Part shown: in pieces, positions 21,710-32,461 of the stretch | Layout: each line of letters begins with the position of its first letter | Numbering within the stretch: position 1 is the stretch's first letter | NCBI RefSeq assembly: GCF_001187905.1 | Contig: NZ_LGIS01000020.1 | Coordinates: 248,001-312,000, forward strand | DNA from: Pantoea sp. RIT-PI-b | Lineage (GTDB): Bacteria; Pseudomonadota; Gammaproteobacteria; Enterobacterales; Enterobacteriaceae | Length of the DNA: 64,000 nucleotides | Reading direction: 5' to 3' | Program-made: the position numbers and the translations under genes | The notes under the pieces: generated by a model | Told to the model about the DNA's origin: nothing | What the model saw: only the letters and a program-made list of their open reading frames with translations | The model's database searches: none

Positions 21710-23632
21710 ATGCGTTTGTTTATTGCCGAAAAACCCAGCTTAGCGCGTGCGATTGCCGACGTGTTGCCGAAGCCGCATCGACGCGGCGACGGCTATATTG
21801 CCTGTGGGAATGACCAGGTTGTGACCTGGTGTGTCGGGCACCTGCTGGAGCAGGCGCAGCCCGACAGTTATGACAGCCGCTATGCGCGCTGGAATCTGGC
21901 CGATTTGCCGATCATTCCGGAAAAGTGGCGCTTGCAGCCGCGTCCCTCGGTGGCGAAGCAGCTGAAAGTGATTGAAGGTTTGTTGCAGCAAGCCAGCATG
22001 GTAGTGCATGCGGGTGACCCCGACCGTGAAGGGCAACTGCTGGTGGATGAAGTGCTGGATTATCTGCAACTCGCGCCAGAAAAACGCCAAACAGTACAGC
22101 GTTGCCTGATTAACGATCTCAATCCTTCGGCAGTGGAGCGTGCCGTAGGACGCTTACGTGAGAACCGTGAATTCATTCCACTCTGTGTGTCTGCGCTAGC
22201 GCGGTCGCGTGCTGACTGGCTGTATGGCATCAATATGACCCGCGCATGGACCTTGCTGGGGCGTAATGCCGGTTACGATGGCGTGCTGTCGGTCGGCCGT
22301 GTACAAACGCCGGTACTGGGTTTGGTGGTGCGGCGTGATGAAGAGATTGAGAACTTTATCCCGAAGGATTATTTCGAAGTCAAAGCGCACATCGTTACGC
22401 CAAAAGAAGAACGTTTTGTTGCTAGCTGGGTGCCGAGCGATGCCTGTGAACCCTGGCAGGATGAAGAGGGGCGGCTGCTGCACCGTCCGCTGGCAGATCA
22501 TGTGCTGGAGCGCATCAATGGCAAACCTGCGCTAGTCACCGGATACAACGATAAACGTGAATCCGATACCGCGCCGCTGCCTTTCTCTCTGTCTGGCCTG
22601 CAGATTGAGGCGGGTAAGCGGTATGGCCTCAGTGCGCAGAATGTGCTGGATTGCTGCCAGCGCCTGTACGAAACCCATAAACTGATTACTTACCCACGTT
22701 CCGATAGCCGTTATCTGCCCGATGAGCATTTTGCCGGGCGCCATGCAGTATTGAACGCGATTAAAGCCCATCAGCCCAATCTGACACCGCCAACGGACTT
22801 TAACCCCGATCAGAAGAATCGCTGTTGGGATGATAAAAAAGTCGATGCGCACCACGCCATTATCCCCACCGCGCGCGCCAGTAAGGTTAATCTGACCGAA
22901 AATGAAGCCAATATTTACGGCTTGATAGCGCGCCAATATCTCATGCAGTTTTGTCCCGATGCGGTGTTCCGCAAGTGCGTTATTGACCTCGATATTGGCG
23001 GCGGCAAATTTATTGCCAAAGCACGTTTTCTGGCGGAAGCCGGCTGGCGCGCATTATTAGGCAGCAAAGAGCGCGATGAGGAGAATGATGGCACGCCCTT
23101 GCCGGTGGTAAGTAAAGGTGATGAGTTGCTCTGTGAGCGCGGCGAAGTGCTGGCCAAACAAACGCAACCGCCACGCCCGTTCACTGATGCCACCTTATTA
23201 TCAGCTATGACCGGCATTGCTCGCTTCGTGCAGGATAAAGAATTAAAGAAAGTCCTGCGCGCAACCGATGGTTTAGGTACGGAGGCGACGCGAGCAGGTA
23301 TTATTGAATTACTGTTTCGTCGCACTTTCCTGGTGAAAAAAGGTCGCTATATTCACTCGACAGAGGCGGGCAGGGCGCTGATTCATGCGTTGCCTGAAAT
23401 GGCTGCGCGGCCGGATATGACGGCGCAGTGGGAATCGACGCTGACGCGCATCAGTGAAAAAGCCTGCCGCTACGATGAGTTTATGCAACCGCTGGTCAGC
23501 ACCTTAATCGGGTTGATTGGTGAAGCACGCCAGCGTCCGTCGCTACAGGCCTTTCGCGGATTGACTGCGCCTGGGCTAAAAAAGAGAGCTAAACCGAAAA
23601 CGGCTCGTCGCAAAACCAAGGAGACAGAGTGA
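21710..23632 (+). CDS. topB: DNA topoisomerase III
   Basis: Type IA topoisomerase that decatenates replication and recombination intermediates. The 640 residues open with the Toprim motif [19 protein letters not shown] and contain the DPDREGQLL acidic cluster, the active-site tyrosine in [13 protein letters not shown] (near residue 328) and [11 protein letters not shown]. The C-terminus is basic ([14 protein letters not shown]), as in E. coli TopB, and lacks zinc-ribbon cysteine clusters. The stop overlaps the ynjH start by 1 base (TGATG). Confidence 0.97.
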   Translation: MRLFIAEKPSLARAIADVLPKPHRRGDGYIACGNDQVVTWCVGHLLEQAQPDSYDSRYARWNLADLPIIPEKWRLQPRPSVAKQLKVIEGLLQQASMVVHAGDPDREGQLLVDEVLDYLQLAPEKRQTVQRCLINDLNPSAVERAVGRLRENREFIPLCVSALARSRADWLYGINMTRAWTLLGRNAGYDGVLSVGRVQTPVLGLVVRRDEEIENFIPKDYFEVKAHIVTPKEERFVASWVPSDACEPWQDEEGRLLHRPLADHVLERINGKPALVTGYNDKRESDTAPLPFSLSGLQIEAGKRYGLSAQNVLDCCQRLYETHKLITYPRSDSRYLPDEHFAGRHAVLNAIKAHQPNLTPPTDFNPDQKNRCWDDKKVDAHHAIIPTARASKVNLTENEANIYGLIARQYLMQFCPDAVFRKCVIDLDIGGGKFIAKARFLAEAGWRALLGSKERDEENDGTPLPVVSKGDELLCERGEVLAKQTQPPRPFTDATLLSAMTGIARFVQDKELKKVLRATDGLGTEATRAGIIELLFRRTFLVKKGRYIHSTEAGRALIHALPEMAARPDMTAQWESTLTRISEKACRYDEFMQPLVSTLIGLIGEARQRPSLQAFRGLTAPGLKKRAKPKTARRKTKETE

Positions 23633-23928
23633 TGCGTTATGCAATGTTGCTGCTGAGCGGACTGTTGTTATGCAGTACCTCTGCGCTGGCCAACCGCCAG
23701 CCGGAGAGTAATCGTATGGGCAATACGGATGTGGTGGTGGATATGCCTGACGAAGTGTGGACGCAGGGCAAAAACAGTCGCCAAAGCGACTGCATGCAGT
23801 GCTGTACCTATGAGAATCGTAGCTATTCTGAAGGTGCAGTGGTGAAGGCGGAAGGTGTGCTGTTGCAATGTGGACGGGACGAAAAAGTCTTGGGCACAAA
23901 TCCACTCATCTGGAAGATCATCAAATAA
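23632..23928 (+). CDS. ynjH: YnjH, secreted DUF1496 protein
   Basis: Small exported protein of 98 residues in the DUF1496/YnjH group. A cleavable signal peptide ([20 protein letters not shown], cleaved before NRQPE) is followed by a short mature domain with clustered cysteines (DCMQCC and a later LQC) that probably form disulfides. The ATG at 23632 has AAGGAGACAG upstream and overlaps the topB stop, indicating translational coupling. In E. coli ynjH lies slightly elsewhere in the same neighbourhood. Function unknown. Confidence 0.85.
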   Translation: MRYAMLLLSGLLLCSTSALANRQPESNRMGNTDVVVDMPDEVWTQGKNSRQSDCMQCCTYENRSYSEGAVVKAEGVLLQCGRDEKVLGTNPLIWKIIK

Positions 23929-23929
23929 A

Positions 23930-23960
23930 AACAGCGTGGCGATTTACCGCCACGCTGTTT
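23930..23960. terminator. Bidirectional terminator ynjH / xthA
   Basis: AAACAGCGTGGCG-ATTTAC-CGCCACGCTGTTT is a 12-13 bp near-perfect stem with A/T tracts on both sides, placed between convergent genes. Confidence 0.85.
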
Positions 23961-23962
23961 CC

Positions 23963-24769
23963 TCACAGCTTAAACGTCGACCAAACGGGCGCGTGATCAG
24001 ACGGTTTTTCCATACTACGGATGTCGTAATCGATACCGCTCTCAATACAACGCGACGCCAGTGGCTGGCTCGCTAGCAACAGATCGATGCGTAACCCACG
24101 ATTATCATCAAAGCCTTTTGAGCGGTAGTCAAACCACGAGAAGCGGTCGTTGGTTGCCGGGAATTTATCGCGCCAGGTATCAACCAATCCCCACTGCAGT
24201 AAGCGATCCATCCATTCACGCTCTTCAGGCAGGAACGAACATTTACCGGTGCGCAGCCAACGCTTACGATTCTCTTCACCAATGCCGATATCAAAATCGG
24301 TGCTGCTGATGTTCATATCACCCATGATCAACACCGGTTTATCGACGGCTAATTGCTGCTCAAGATAGCTTTGCAGATCGCGATAAAACTTCTCTTTGGC
24401 GGGGAATTTGGTGGGGTGGTCGCGGCTTTCTCCTTGTGGGAAATAGCCGTTAATTACGGTGATATCGCCGATCGGGCTGGGGATTTCCGCCATGATCAAA
24501 CGACGCTGCGCATCTTCTTCATCGCCGGGGAAACCACGGCTCACGCATATCGGCTCCGCTTTCGTCAGCAGTGCGACACCATAATGACCTTTTTGCCCGT
24601 GATAAAATACGTGATAGCCCAGTTTGCTGACGTCCTCGAGCGGGAACATATCGTCATGCACTTTGGTTTCCTGCAAGCCGATAACATCGGGTTGATGCTG
24701 CTCAACCAGCGCTTCTAATTGATGAGGACGTGCACGCAAGCCGTTGATGTTGAAAGAGACAAATTTCAT
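23963..24769 (-). CDS. xthA: Exonuclease III
   Basis: Main AP endonuclease and 3'-phosphatase/exonuclease in base-excision repair. The 268 residues contain the full EEP-fold motif set: [14 protein letters not shown] (catalytic Glu34), GDMNIS (Asp/Asn), DYRSKGFD, and SDHAPVWS with the catalytic histidine near the C-terminus. Length equals E. coli XthA. It is preceded by the tRNA-Tyr locus and convergent with ynjH. Confidence 0.97.
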   Translation of the reverse strand: MKFVSFNINGLRARPHQLEALVEQHQPDVIGLQETKVHDDMFPLEDVSKLGYHVFYHGQKGHYGVALLTKAEPICVSRGFPGDEEDAQRRLIMAEIPSPIGDITVINGYFPQGESRDHPTKFPAKEKFYRDLQSYLEQQLAVDKPVLIMGDMNISSTDFDIGIGEENRKRWLRTGKCSFLPEEREWMDRLLQWGLVDTWRDKFPATNDRFSWFDYRSKGFDDNRGLRIDLLLASQPLASRCIESGIDYDIRSMEKPSDHAPVWSTFKL

Positions 24770-24871
24770 TTCGCTGCCATTTCTATCCGCAAAAGTATGG
24801 CGGGATGGTAACGAGTTTTTAGGTAAATGTCATGATGTGTAGAGAGAGAAAACAAGGATTAAAGCTGAGAT

Positions 24872-24904
24872 AGGAGAATATTCGATGGTGGTGGGAGAAG
24901 GATT
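24872..24904 (-). repeat. Partial copy of tRNA-Tyr 3' end plus downstream flank (rtT-like)
   Basis: On the minus strand AATCCTTCTCCCACCACCA (24886-24904) repeats the last 19 bases of both tRNA-Tyr genes, followed by a shared 13-bp flank CGAATATTCTCCT. The same combination occurs at 25028-25060, 156 bp away, with one mismatch between them. In E. coli the tyrT locus carries repeats each starting with the last 19 bp of the tRNA (rtT/tpr repeats); this looks like a minimal version. Confidence 0.75.
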
Positions 24905-25041
24905 ATTCGACGCGATGCGTCTTACCCTTCGGGCCGCGCTGAAGCGCGTTGTTCGACTCGAACCTTCAGTCGAAGCTTCTCATTCTTCTCGCGAAGCAAA
25001 ATATAAGTTTGGGGATTTAATCGAAGAAGGAGAATATTCGG

Positions 25042-25126
<85 letters not shown>

Positions 25127-25166
25127 AGGGATGTTGCTTGTTGTGGCTTCAGAGAGACGATTCAGA

Positions 25167-25251
<85 letters not shown>

Positions 25252-25286
25252 ACTGGCCTGAATCATTGCGTCTTAAAGCGGGGCGC

Positions 25287-25314
25287 ATCATACCAAATGC
25301 ACTCAGCCTGTAAA
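25287..25314 (-). promoter_or_regulatory. Stringent-type promoter of the tRNA-Tyr operon
   Basis: On the minus strand TTTACA (25309-25314), a 16-bp spacer and TATGAT (25287-25292) are followed by a GC-rich discriminator GCGCCCC. This is essentially the E. coli tyrT promoter layout. The GC discriminator predicts repression by ppGpp. Confidence 0.88.
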
Positions 25315-25395
25315 GCGCCGTCACATAAAATAAAAATCGTTTGTCCACTTTTTACGCGTGGCGCTGAAGAGTTGAACAGCTCAGCGCCAAAGTGG

Positions 25396-26244
25396 TTAAA
25401 GAATGATCGTGCGATTGCCGTAAACGAATACGCGTTGGCCCAGAACTTTATACAGTGCGCGGCTCAACACATTTTTCTCAACGTCACGTCCAGCACGCAT
25501 CATCTCTTCTGCGGTATAGCTGTGATCGACGTTAATCACGTCCTGCATGATGATCGGACCTTCATCAAGATTATCATTTACATAGTGCGCAGTTGCGCCA
25601 ATGATTTTCACACCACGCTCATACGCCTGATGATACGGACGCGCACCGATAAACGCTGGCAAGAAAGAGTGGTGAATATTGATGATCTGGTTTGGATAGC
25701 GCTGAACGAAGGCTGGCGTTAATACACGCATGTATTTGGCCAATACCACGTAATCCGGCTGATAGCGGTCAATTTCGTCCGCCATACGGTTATCGTGCTC
25801 TTCACGCGTGTGACCTTCGTGGCTAACCAACACAAACGGAATGTCGAAACGTTCAACCAGCGAGCGCAGGGTTTCGTGGTTACCGATGACCGCTGCAATC
25901 TCCATATCGAGACCGCCAAACGCACTTTTCATCAGCAGGTCGCCCAGGCAGTGTGCCTCTTTGGTTACCAGAATCACCACACGGCGGCGTCCGGCACTTT
26001 GCAACTCACGGACTGAACCGGTTGGCAGCGCGCTATCGAGATCGGCCAACAAGGTGTTGTCGTTGAAAATCCCTTCCAGCTCTGTGCGCATGAAAAAGCG
26101 CCCGGTACGGTGATCGACAAACTCATTGTTCTGCACAATGTTAAGTTCGTGCTTGTAGCAAATGTTGGTGATCTTGGCGATCAGACCTTTCGCATCAGGG
26201 CAAATGGTTCGTAAAACTTTTCGTTGGATGGTTTGCGCTTGCAT
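25396..26244 (-). CDS. purU: Formyltetrahydrofolate deformylase
   Basis: Hydrolyses 10-formyl-THF to THF and formate; the formate feeds PurT in purine synthesis and the reaction balances one-carbon pools. The 282 residues comprise an N-terminal ACT regulatory domain (about 8-85, CPDAKGLIAKITNIC) and a C-terminal formyltransferase-fold domain with LAKYMRVLTPAFV, the active-site INIHHSFLPAFIGA and the catalytic aspartate in NDNLDEGPIIMQD. It follows the tRNA-Tyr genes and precedes ychJ/rssAB/galU as in E. coli. Confidence 0.97.
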   Translation of the reverse strand: MQAQTIQRKVLRTICPDAKGLIAKITNICYKHELNIVQNNEFVDHRTGRFFMRTELEGIFNDNTLLADLDSALPTGSVRELQSAGRRRVVILVTKEAHCLGDLLMKSAFGGLDMEIAAVIGNHETLRSLVERFDIPFVLVSHEGHTREEHDNRMADEIDRYQPDYVVLAKYMRVLTPAFVQRYPNQIINIHHSFLPAFIGARPYHQAYERGVKIIGATAHYVNDNLDEGPIIMQDVINVDHSYTAEEMMRAGRDVEKNVLSRALYKVLGQRVFVYGNRTIIL

Positions 26245-26301
26245 CTCGATCAGAGTCCTGTCAAAGCGATGAATGGTAAAGCCGTTGTGTATCTGTCCAG
26301 A

Positions 26302-26757
26302 TTAGCCACAACATTTTTTGTATTTTTTATCGGAGCCACAAGGACAGCGATCGTTACGTCCTAACTCAGGCGTTGTTCCGTCAACATAGTACCAGCGTTG
26401 ATCCTCGCGAAGAAAGCGCGAACATTCATAGATCGCTGAAGTACGGCCTTTTTCGAGGTAACGCGCAAAAAACGTTACAAAGGCTTCATTCTCATGGCTT
26501 CCATCATTACAACGAGTTACATTCAAACCCAGCCATTCAGTACCGGAAAAACTTTCAGATAATAACGTTTCGAGGTCGGCCACGCGTTTACTGGAGTGCC
26601 AGGTCGCAGCCAACCATGTAGCATTTTTAACGACATAGGCACTGTAACGTGAGCGCATCAGCTGTTCCGCGCTGGACGGGTTCGCTTGGCCATTCAGATA
26701 GGGTTGGCAACATACGCTATACTCCTTTCCGCTGCAGCAAGGGCACTTTTCAGACAC
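26302..26757 (-). CDS. ychJ: YchJ, SEC-C motif protein (UPF0225)
   Basis: Protein of 151 residues with two cysteine-rich SEC-C zinc motifs, one at each end (N-terminal [14 protein letters not shown]-terminal [13 protein letters not shown]), around an NTF2-like central domain. Such motifs bind zinc and are found in SecA and other proteins. The function of YchJ is not established. Divergent from rssA, as in E. coli. Confidence 0.93.
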   Translation of the reverse strand: MSEKCPCCSGKEYSVCCQPYLNGQANPSSAEQLMRSRYSAYVVKNATWLAATWHSSKRVADLETLLSESFSGTEWLGLNVTRCNDGSHENEAFVTFFARYLEKGRTSAIYECSRFLREDQRWYYVDGTTPELGRNDRCPCGSDKKYKKCCG

Positions 26758-26853
26758 GTCATCTCCTGGAAGTGATTAAAGTAAATTAAAGCGTGCGCTA
26801 TGGTAGCCGACTGTCAGGCGTGATGCTACGTACCAGGCTTATCACGAGGTGAG

Positions 26854-27759
26854 ATGAGAAAAGTCAGGATTGGGCTGGCACTAGGTTCAGGTGCCGCTAA
26901 AGGATGGTCACACATCGGCGTAATTACTGCGCTCGAGCGCGCGGGCATTGAAATCGATGTGGTGGCGGGTTGTTCAGTGGGTGCGCTAGTTGGCTCGGCC
27001 TACGTAAATGGTCGGCTGGGCGTGATGGAAAAATGGGTGAGCGCATTTCGTTACTGGGACGTTATCCGCTTGATGGATCTCTCCTGGCAGCGCGGCGGGT
27101 TGCTGCGCGGCGATAGGGTGTTCAGCCATATTCGACAGCTCATTCCAAATGAACTTATTGATGACTGCGGTAAACCTTTTGGCGTAGTGGCTACCAATTT
27201 GAGTACCGGACGAGAAGTGTGGTTGACCGAGGGCGATTTGCATCAAGCTGTGCGCGCGTCCTGTAGTATGCCAGGCTTATTACCACCTATCGCTTACAAT
27301 GGGTATTGGTTAGTAGATGGAGCAGTGGTTAATCCTGTGCCAATCTCACTAACCCGTGCGTTGGGTGCCGATATTGTTATTGCTGTTGATTTACAGCACG
27401 ACGCGCACCTGATGCAGCAGGATCTACTATCAGTAACGCCGCAAAGCGGTGAAGAAGCGGCGGCAGTTGAAGCGCTGAGTTGGGGTAAAAAATTGCGTCA
27501 ACGCATTGTGGGTTTGACGCATCGCCGAGCTAATCAAACGCCGGGTGCGATGGAGATTATGTCTACATCCATTCAGGTACTGGAAAATCGTCTGAAACGT
27601 AACCGCATGGCGGGCGACCCGCCGGATGTGCTGATTCAGCCGTTTTGTCCACAAATTTCCACACTGGACTTCCATCGTGCAGAAGAAGCCATCGCGGCAG
27701 GCAAGGCCGCCGTTGAGAAGAAAATGGATGAACTATTACCGCTGGTCCGTGGCAGATAG
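26854..27759 (+). CDS. rssA: Patatin-like phospholipase RssA
   Basis: Patatin-family serine hydrolase of 301 residues (cytoplasmic, no signal peptide). The glycine-rich oxyanion loop GSGAAKGWSHIG (residues 11-22), the nucleophile elbow GCSVG with Ser41, and the catalytic aspartate in VDGAVVNP form the Ser-Asp dyad. Its physiological substrate is unknown. It lies upstream of rssB in the conserved rssAB operon; E. coli rssB also has its own promoter. GAGGTGAG precedes the ATG. Confidence 0.95.
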   Translation: MRKVRIGLALGSGAAKGWSHIGVITALERAGIEIDVVAGCSVGALVGSAYVNGRLGVMEKWVSAFRYWDVIRLMDLSWQRGGLLRGDRVFSHIRQLIPNELIDDCGKPFGVVATNLSTGREVWLTEGDLHQAVRASCSMPGLLPPIAYNGYWLVDGAVVNPVPISLTRALGADIVIAVDLQHDAHLMQQDLLSVTPQSGEEAAAVEALSWGKKLRQRIVGLTHRRANQTPGAMEIMSTSIQVLENRLKRNRMAGDPPDVLIQPFCPQISTLDFHRAEEAIAAGKAAVEKKMDELLPLVRGR

Positions 27760-27861
27760 TCAGGTTGTTCATTCACAAGTGTTGCTACTTCAGTCGATTC
27801 TGAAAGGCGCAACTGCATTTTATGAACCACTATTGAATTATCTGGTACGCAGGGGGAGAGA

Positions 27862-28878
27862 ATGGAAAAACCGCTAATCGGCAAAAAGATTCTCATTGTC
27901 GAAGATGAGGTCGTTTTCCGTTCATTGATAGACAATTTACTGACAGGTTTGGGCGCAAGCACGCTTGAAGCTGGTGATGGCCTTGATGGTTTGACCTTAC
28001 TGTCCGCACAGTCAGTGGATTTGGTTATTTGCGATCTGGAAATGCCGCGCATGGGGGGCATTCCGTTTGTTGAACGCATTCGTACGCGCGGCAACAATGT
28101 GCCCATTTTGATTATCTCTGCCACACAAAATATGGCGGATATTGCGCATGTATTGCGATTGGGCGTTCAGGATGTGTTGTTGAAACCGCTTAAAAACCTT
28201 GAACGCTTCAGAGAGGCCGTATTCGAGTGTCTTTATCCATCGATGTTCACTTCAAAGGTGGAGGAAGATGAGCAGCTTTTTCAGGATTGGGATGCTCTGG
28301 TAAGCGATCCATTGGCCGCGTCGAAATTACTCAAACAATTACAGCCGCCGGTTCAGCAAACTATCGCCAATTGCCGTATTAATTATCGCCAGCTCACCAT
28401 GGCTGAACAGCCGGGGTTAGTGCTGGATATTGCGGCATTATCTGATAACGATCTTGCATTCTACTGTCTTGATGTGACGCGCGCTGGAGATAACGGTGTG
28501 TTAGCCGCGCTGTTACTGCGTGCATTATTTAACGGTTTATTGCAGGAACAACTCTCTGGACAAAAGCAGCGATTGCCAGAGTTAAATGGTCTGCTGCGTC
28601 AGGTCAATATGCTATTGCGGCAGGCCAATCTCAGCGGTCAGTTCCCTTTGCTGGTGGGTTATTACCATCGACAATTGAAAAATCTGATACTGGTTTCGGC
28701 CGGTTTGAATGCCACGCTGCATATTAATACCCACCAAATTCAACTCAGTAACGGCGTGCCACTCGGTACAATGGGCAGTACCCATCTCAACCAAATCAGC
28801 CAGCGCGCAGATGCATGGCAGTGTCATATTTGGGGTGCCGGCGGCAGGCTACGTTTGATGCTATCAGCTGAAGAATAA
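27862..28878 (+). CDS. rssB: RpoS adaptor / response regulator RssB
   Basis: Adaptor that binds sigma-S and delivers it to ClpXP, setting RpoS levels in growing cells. The 338 residues start with a receiver domain: the acidic pocket EDE, the phosphorylation site Asp58 in LVICDLEMP, and Lys108 in VLLKPL. The C-terminal region resembles a PP2C-type phosphatase fold without catalytic residues. Strong ribosome site AGGGGGAGAG. It is downstream of rssA by about 100 bp and upstream of galU, as in E. coli. Confidence 0.96.
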   Translation: MEKPLIGKKILIVEDEVVFRSLIDNLLTGLGASTLEAGDGLDGLTLLSAQSVDLVICDLEMPRMGGIPFVERIRTRGNNVPILIISATQNMADIAHVLRLGVQDVLLKPLKNLERFREAVFECLYPSMFTSKVEEDEQLFQDWDALVSDPLAASKLLKQLQPPVQQTIANCRINYRQLTMAEQPGLVLDIAALSDNDLAFYCLDVTRAGDNGVLAALLLRALFNGLLQEQLSGQKQRLPELNGLLRQVNMLLRQANLSGQFPLLVGYYHRQLKNLILVSAGLNATLHINTHQIQLSNGVPLGTMGSTHLNQISQRADAWQCHIWGAGGRLRLMLSAEE

Positions 28879-29071
28879 TCAACCGGATTTAAATTTTCCG
28901 CGGGTTAAAGACAGGACCAGGGGCAAGCTTTACACTTGGGTAATAGTCTTAATTTCCGCGGATTAGCTCCATCCAGGATAAATCCGCCTGATAGTAACTG
29001 ATATACTCATTTCGTTTTTAAACCGACATATCAAGTATTAACTTGAACGGCCTATTAAGAGAGGTATTTAG

Positions 29072-29980
29072 ATGTCTGCCTATAAGACTAAAGTAAAAAA
29101 AGCGGTAATCCCTGTTGCAGGTCTGGGTACGCGTATGCTGCCTGCTACTAAAGCTATTCCAAAAGAGATGTTACCGCTGGTCGATAAGCCGTTGATCCAG
29201 TATGTCGTGAATGAGTGCATTGCAGCAGGCATTAACGAGATTGTGCTGGTTACACACTCTTCTAAAAACGCCATCGAAAACCACTTTGATACCAGTTTTG
29301 AACTGGAATCCATGCTGGAAAAACGTGTTAAACGTCAGCTGCTGGATGAAATCCAGTCAATCTGCCCACCACACGTAACCATCATGCAGGTTCGTCAGGG
29401 TATTGCCAAAGGTCTGGGCCATGCGGTGATGTGTGCACATCCACTGATTGGCGATGAGCCTTTTGCCGTTATCCTGCCAGACGTCATCATTGATGAATAC
29501 GAATCTGACCCAACCAAAGATAACCTGGCAGAGATGCTGACTCGCTATGAAGAGAGCGGTCGTAGCCAGATCATGGTTGAACCTGTAGCTGATGTTACCG
29601 CTTATGGCGTGGTTGACTGCCAGGGCGCTGATCTTGCACCAGGCCAGAGCGCGCCAATGGTGGGCGTAGTTGAGAAGCCTAAAGCTTCAGAAGCTCCATC
29701 TAACCTGGCAGTAGTGGGTCGTTACGTGCTGTCTGCTGATATCTGGCCGCTGCTGGCTAAAACCCCTCCAGGCGCAGGTGGCGAAGTTCAGCTGACTGAC
29801 TCCATTGCAATGCTGATGGAAAAAGAGACCGTTGAAGCTTATCACCTGAACGGCGTAAGCCATGACTGCGGTAACAAACTGGGTTACATGCAAGCCTTTG
29901 TTGAGTACGGCGTTCGCCATCCAGTATTGGGTAAAGATTTTACCCAGTGGCTCGAAGGCGCTGTAGGCAACAAAAAGTAA
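29072..29980 (+). CDS. galU: UTP-glucose-1-phosphate uridylyltransferase GalU
   Basis: Makes UDP-glucose from glucose-1-phosphate and UTP, the precursor of exopolysaccharide, LPS core, trehalose and galactose metabolism. The 302 residues include the nucleotide-binding signature [21 protein letters not shown] (residues 16-36), the base-binding DKPLIQYVV and [10 protein letters not shown]. It is followed within 23 bp by ugd, which consumes its product, giving a UDP-sugar supply cluster. Confidence 0.97.
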   Translation: MSAYKTKVKKAVIPVAGLGTRMLPATKAIPKEMLPLVDKPLIQYVVNECIAAGINEIVLVTHSSKNAIENHFDTSFELESMLEKRVKRQLLDEIQSICPPHVTIMQVRQGIAKGLGHAVMCAHPLIGDEPFAVILPDVIIDEYESDPTKDNLAEMLTRYEESGRSQIMVEPVADVTAYGVVDCQGADLAPGQSAPMVGVVEKPKASEAPSNLAVVGRYVLSADIWPLLAKTPPGAGGEVQLTDSIAMLMEKETVEAYHLNGVSHDCGNKLGYMQAFVEYGVRHPVLGKDFTQWLEGAVGNKK

Positions 29981-30003
29981 CTCAATAAACACAGGATAAT
30001 TCA

Positions 30004-31347
30004 ATGAAAGTCACTGTATTTGGTATCGGCTATGTCGGTCTGGTTCAGGCTGCGGTGTTAGCCGAAGTCGGACATGACGTTCTCTGTATTGATGTCGACG
30101 AAAAGAAAGTCGAAAATTTAAAGAAAGGCCATATTCCGATTTTTGAACCAGGCCTGACGCCACTCGTAATGTCTAACTATGAGTCGGGTCGCCTTAAGTT
30201 CAGCACCAATGCGGAAGAAGGCGTCAATCATGGTGTGATGCAGTTCATCGCTGTGGGTACTCCACCCGATGAAGACGGTTCTGCCGATCTGAAATATGTG
30301 ACTGCAGTTGCGCGCACCATTGCACAGCACATGAACGATCATAAAGTTGTTATCGACAAATCTACTGTGCCAGTGGGTACAGCGGATCGTGTTCGTGCGG
30401 TAATGACGGAAACGTTGCAAAAGCGCGATGTGAATATCGCTTTTGACGTGGTTTCAAATCCGGAATTCCTCAAGGAAGGCGCCGCAGTTAATGACTGCAT
30501 GCGTCCGGAGCGTATCGTCGTCGGAACGGATAACGATGAAGTGGTTGAGCTGTTACGTGAACTGTACGAACCGTTCAACCGTAATCATGATCGTATGATT
30601 TTAATGGATATCCGTAGTGCAGAGCTGACGAAATACGCGGCAAACTGTATGCTGGCAACCAAAATCAGCTTCATGAATGAGATTTCCAACCTGGCAGAAC
30701 GTCTGGGAGCCGACGTCGAGAAAGTTCGTCAGGGTATTGGTTCCGACTCGCGTATCGGTTACCACTTCATCTATCCAGGTTGTGGTTACGGCGGTTCTTG
30801 TTTCCCGAAAGACGTGCAGGCGCTGATTCGCACTGCTGAGTCTATCGGCTACACACCGCGCCTGCTGCAGGCGGTAGAAGACGTTAACGATTCTCAGAAG
30901 AGCAAGCTGCCGAACTTCATCAAGCGCCATTTCGGTGACGATCTGCGCGGCAAGACCTTCGCTCTGTGGGGACTGGCATTCAAACCCAACACTGACGACA
31001 TGCGTGAAGCTTCTAGCCGTGTGCTGATGGAAACGCTTTGGGAAGCGGGTGCAACGGTTCAGGCGTTTGACCCGGAAGCGATGGATGAAGCCCAGCGCGT
31101 TTACGGTCATCGTGATGATCTTAAGCTGATGGGTACTAAGGAAGCCGCGCTGCAGGGTGCGGATGGCTTAGTTATCTGTACTGAATGGCAAAACTTCCGT
31201 GCGCCAGATTTCGATGTCATCAAAAATGCGTTAAAACAACCCGTGATTTTTGATGGTCGTAACCTGTATGATCCAGAGCGTATTAGCAAACGCGGCTTCA
31301 CGTACTATGCAATCGGCCGCGGAGCGTCAATTAAAACCGTAGAATAA
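30004..31347 (+). CDS. ugd: UDP-glucose 6-dehydrogenase
   Basis: Oxidises UDP-glucose to UDP-glucuronate with two NAD+. The 447 residues have the N-terminal Rossmann motif [20 protein letters not shown] and the catalytic cysteine in [10 protein letters not shown] (Cys266), with the C-terminal [13 protein letters not shown] domain. The length is that of the longer bacterial form rather than the 388-residue Ugd of the E. coli his/cps region. It sits between galU and an epimerase, consistent with making UDP-GlcA for capsule, exopolysaccharide or lipid A modification. A ugd gene at this site is absent from E. coli K-12. Confidence 0.96.
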   Translation: MKVTVFGIGYVGLVQAAVLAEVGHDVLCIDVDEKKVENLKKGHIPIFEPGLTPLVMSNYESGRLKFSTNAEEGVNHGVMQFIAVGTPPDEDGSADLKYVTAVARTIAQHMNDHKVVIDKSTVPVGTADRVRAVMTETLQKRDVNIAFDVVSNPEFLKEGAAVNDCMRPERIVVGTDNDEVVELLRELYEPFNRNHDRMILMDIRSAELTKYAANCMLATKISFMNEISNLAERLGADVEKVRQGIGSDSRIGYHFIYPGCGYGGSCFPKDVQALIRTAESIGYTPRLLQAVEDVNDSQKSKLPNFIKRHFGDDLRGKTFALWGLAFKPNTDDMREASSRVLMETLWEAGATVQAFDPEAMDEAQRVYGHRDDLKLMGTKEAALQGADGLVICTEWQNFRAPDFDVIKNALKQPVIFDGRNLYDPERISKRGFTYYAIGRGASIKTVE

Positions 31348-31357
31348 TGAGGGATGT

Positions 31358-32365
31358 ATGAAGTTTCTGGTCACCGGCGCGGCAGGTTTTATTGGATTTC
31401 ACGTTAGTCAGCGCTTGCTGGCCGCTGGTCACCAGGTTGTCGGTATCGATAACCTGAATGACTACTATGATGTCAGCCTGAAACAGGCCCGATTGGATCA
31501 GAACACTCAACATCCTGATTTTATTTTCGTAAAAATGGACCTGGCGGATCGCCAGGCCATTTCTTCTTTATTCGCTGAGCATGCGTTTGAACGCGTAATC
31601 CATTTGGGCGCTCAGGCCGGCGTACGTTATTCGATTGAAAATCCACATGCCTATGCTGATGCTAACTTAATCGGTCACCTCAATATTCTTGAAGGTTGCC
31701 GCCATCACAAGATCGGCCATCTTTTATATGCATCATCCAGTTCAGTATACGGGCTCAACCGTAAAATGCCTTTTTCAACGGACGACTCCGTTGACCATCC
31801 TGTTTCACTTTATGCGGCCACTAAAAAAGCCAACGAATTGATGTCGCACACCTATTCTCATCTTTATCAATTACCCACGACTGGATTACGCTTCTTCACC
31901 GTTTATGGACCCTGGGGCCGTCCGGATATGGCTCTGTTCAAATTTACCCGTGCGATGTTAGCGGGTGAGCAAATTGATGTGTATAACAACGGGCAAATGA
32001 CGCGCGACTTCACCTATATTGATGATATTGCAGAAGCGATCGTGCGTTTGCAGGATGTCATTCCGACATCAGATGATAAATGGACAGTTGAAGCGGGTTC
32101 TCCAGCAAGCAGTTCAGCTCCCTATCGTGTTTTCAACATCGGTAATAGCCAACCTGTAAGTTTGATGACTTACATTGAGTCGCTGGAAAAGGCGCTGGGA
32201 ATTGAGGCAAAGAAAAATATGCTGCCAATGCAACCTGGCGATGTGCTGAGTACCAGTGCTGATACCCAGCCGCTGTATGAAGCAATTAACTTCCGCCCAC
32301 AAACGGGTGTGGAAGAGGGTGTGAAGCATTTTGTTGAATGGTATCGCCACTTCTATCAACAATAA
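31358..32365 (+). CDS. NAD-dependent epimerase, probable UDP-glucuronate 4-epimerase
   Basis: Extended short-chain dehydrogenase/reductase of 335 residues. It has the NAD motif GAAGFIGFHVSQRLL, the YASSSSVYG serine and the catalytic YAATK tyrosine/lysine pair, with RFFTVYGPWGRPDMAL. The last stretch and the IDNLNDYYDVSLKQARL N-terminus are those of the UDP-GlcA C4-epimerase group (Gla/WbnF-like), so UDP-galacturonate is the likely product; GalE activity is less likely. It starts 10 bp after ugd, whose product would be its substrate. Confidence 0.88.
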   Translation: MKFLVTGAAGFIGFHVSQRLLAAGHQVVGIDNLNDYYDVSLKQARLDQNTQHPDFIFVKMDLADRQAISSLFAEHAFERVIHLGAQAGVRYSIENPHAYADANLIGHLNILEGCRHHKIGHLLYASSSSVYGLNRKMPFSTDDSVDHPVSLYAATKKANELMSHTYSHLYQLPTTGLRFFTVYGPWGRPDMALFKFTRAMLAGEQIDVYNNGQMTRDFTYIDDIAEAIVRLQDVIPTSDDKWTVEAGSPASSSAPYRVFNIGNSQPVSLMTYIESLEKALGIEAKKNMLPMQPGDVLSTSADTQPLYEAINFRPQTGVEEGVKHFVEWYRHFYQQ

Positions 32366-32372
32366 CTGAGCA

Positions 32373-32405
32373 TAAAAAAAGGAAGCCTATGGCTTCCTTT
32401 TTCTT
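32373..32405. terminator. Bidirectional terminator epimerase / hns
   Basis: AAAAAGGAAGCC-TAT-GGCTTCCTTTTT is a 12-bp perfect inverted repeat with A and T runs, between the convergent epimerase and hns genes. Confidence 0.9.
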
Positions 32406-32461
32406 ACCTGGTGGAAAGTGAATACACTATTTGCTATTCACAATTCGAAGCACTGAAATGA

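Noticed and set aside
26758-26853. A promoter or operator between ychJ and rssA
   Set aside because: The 96-bp gap has no element I could match to a known consensus.
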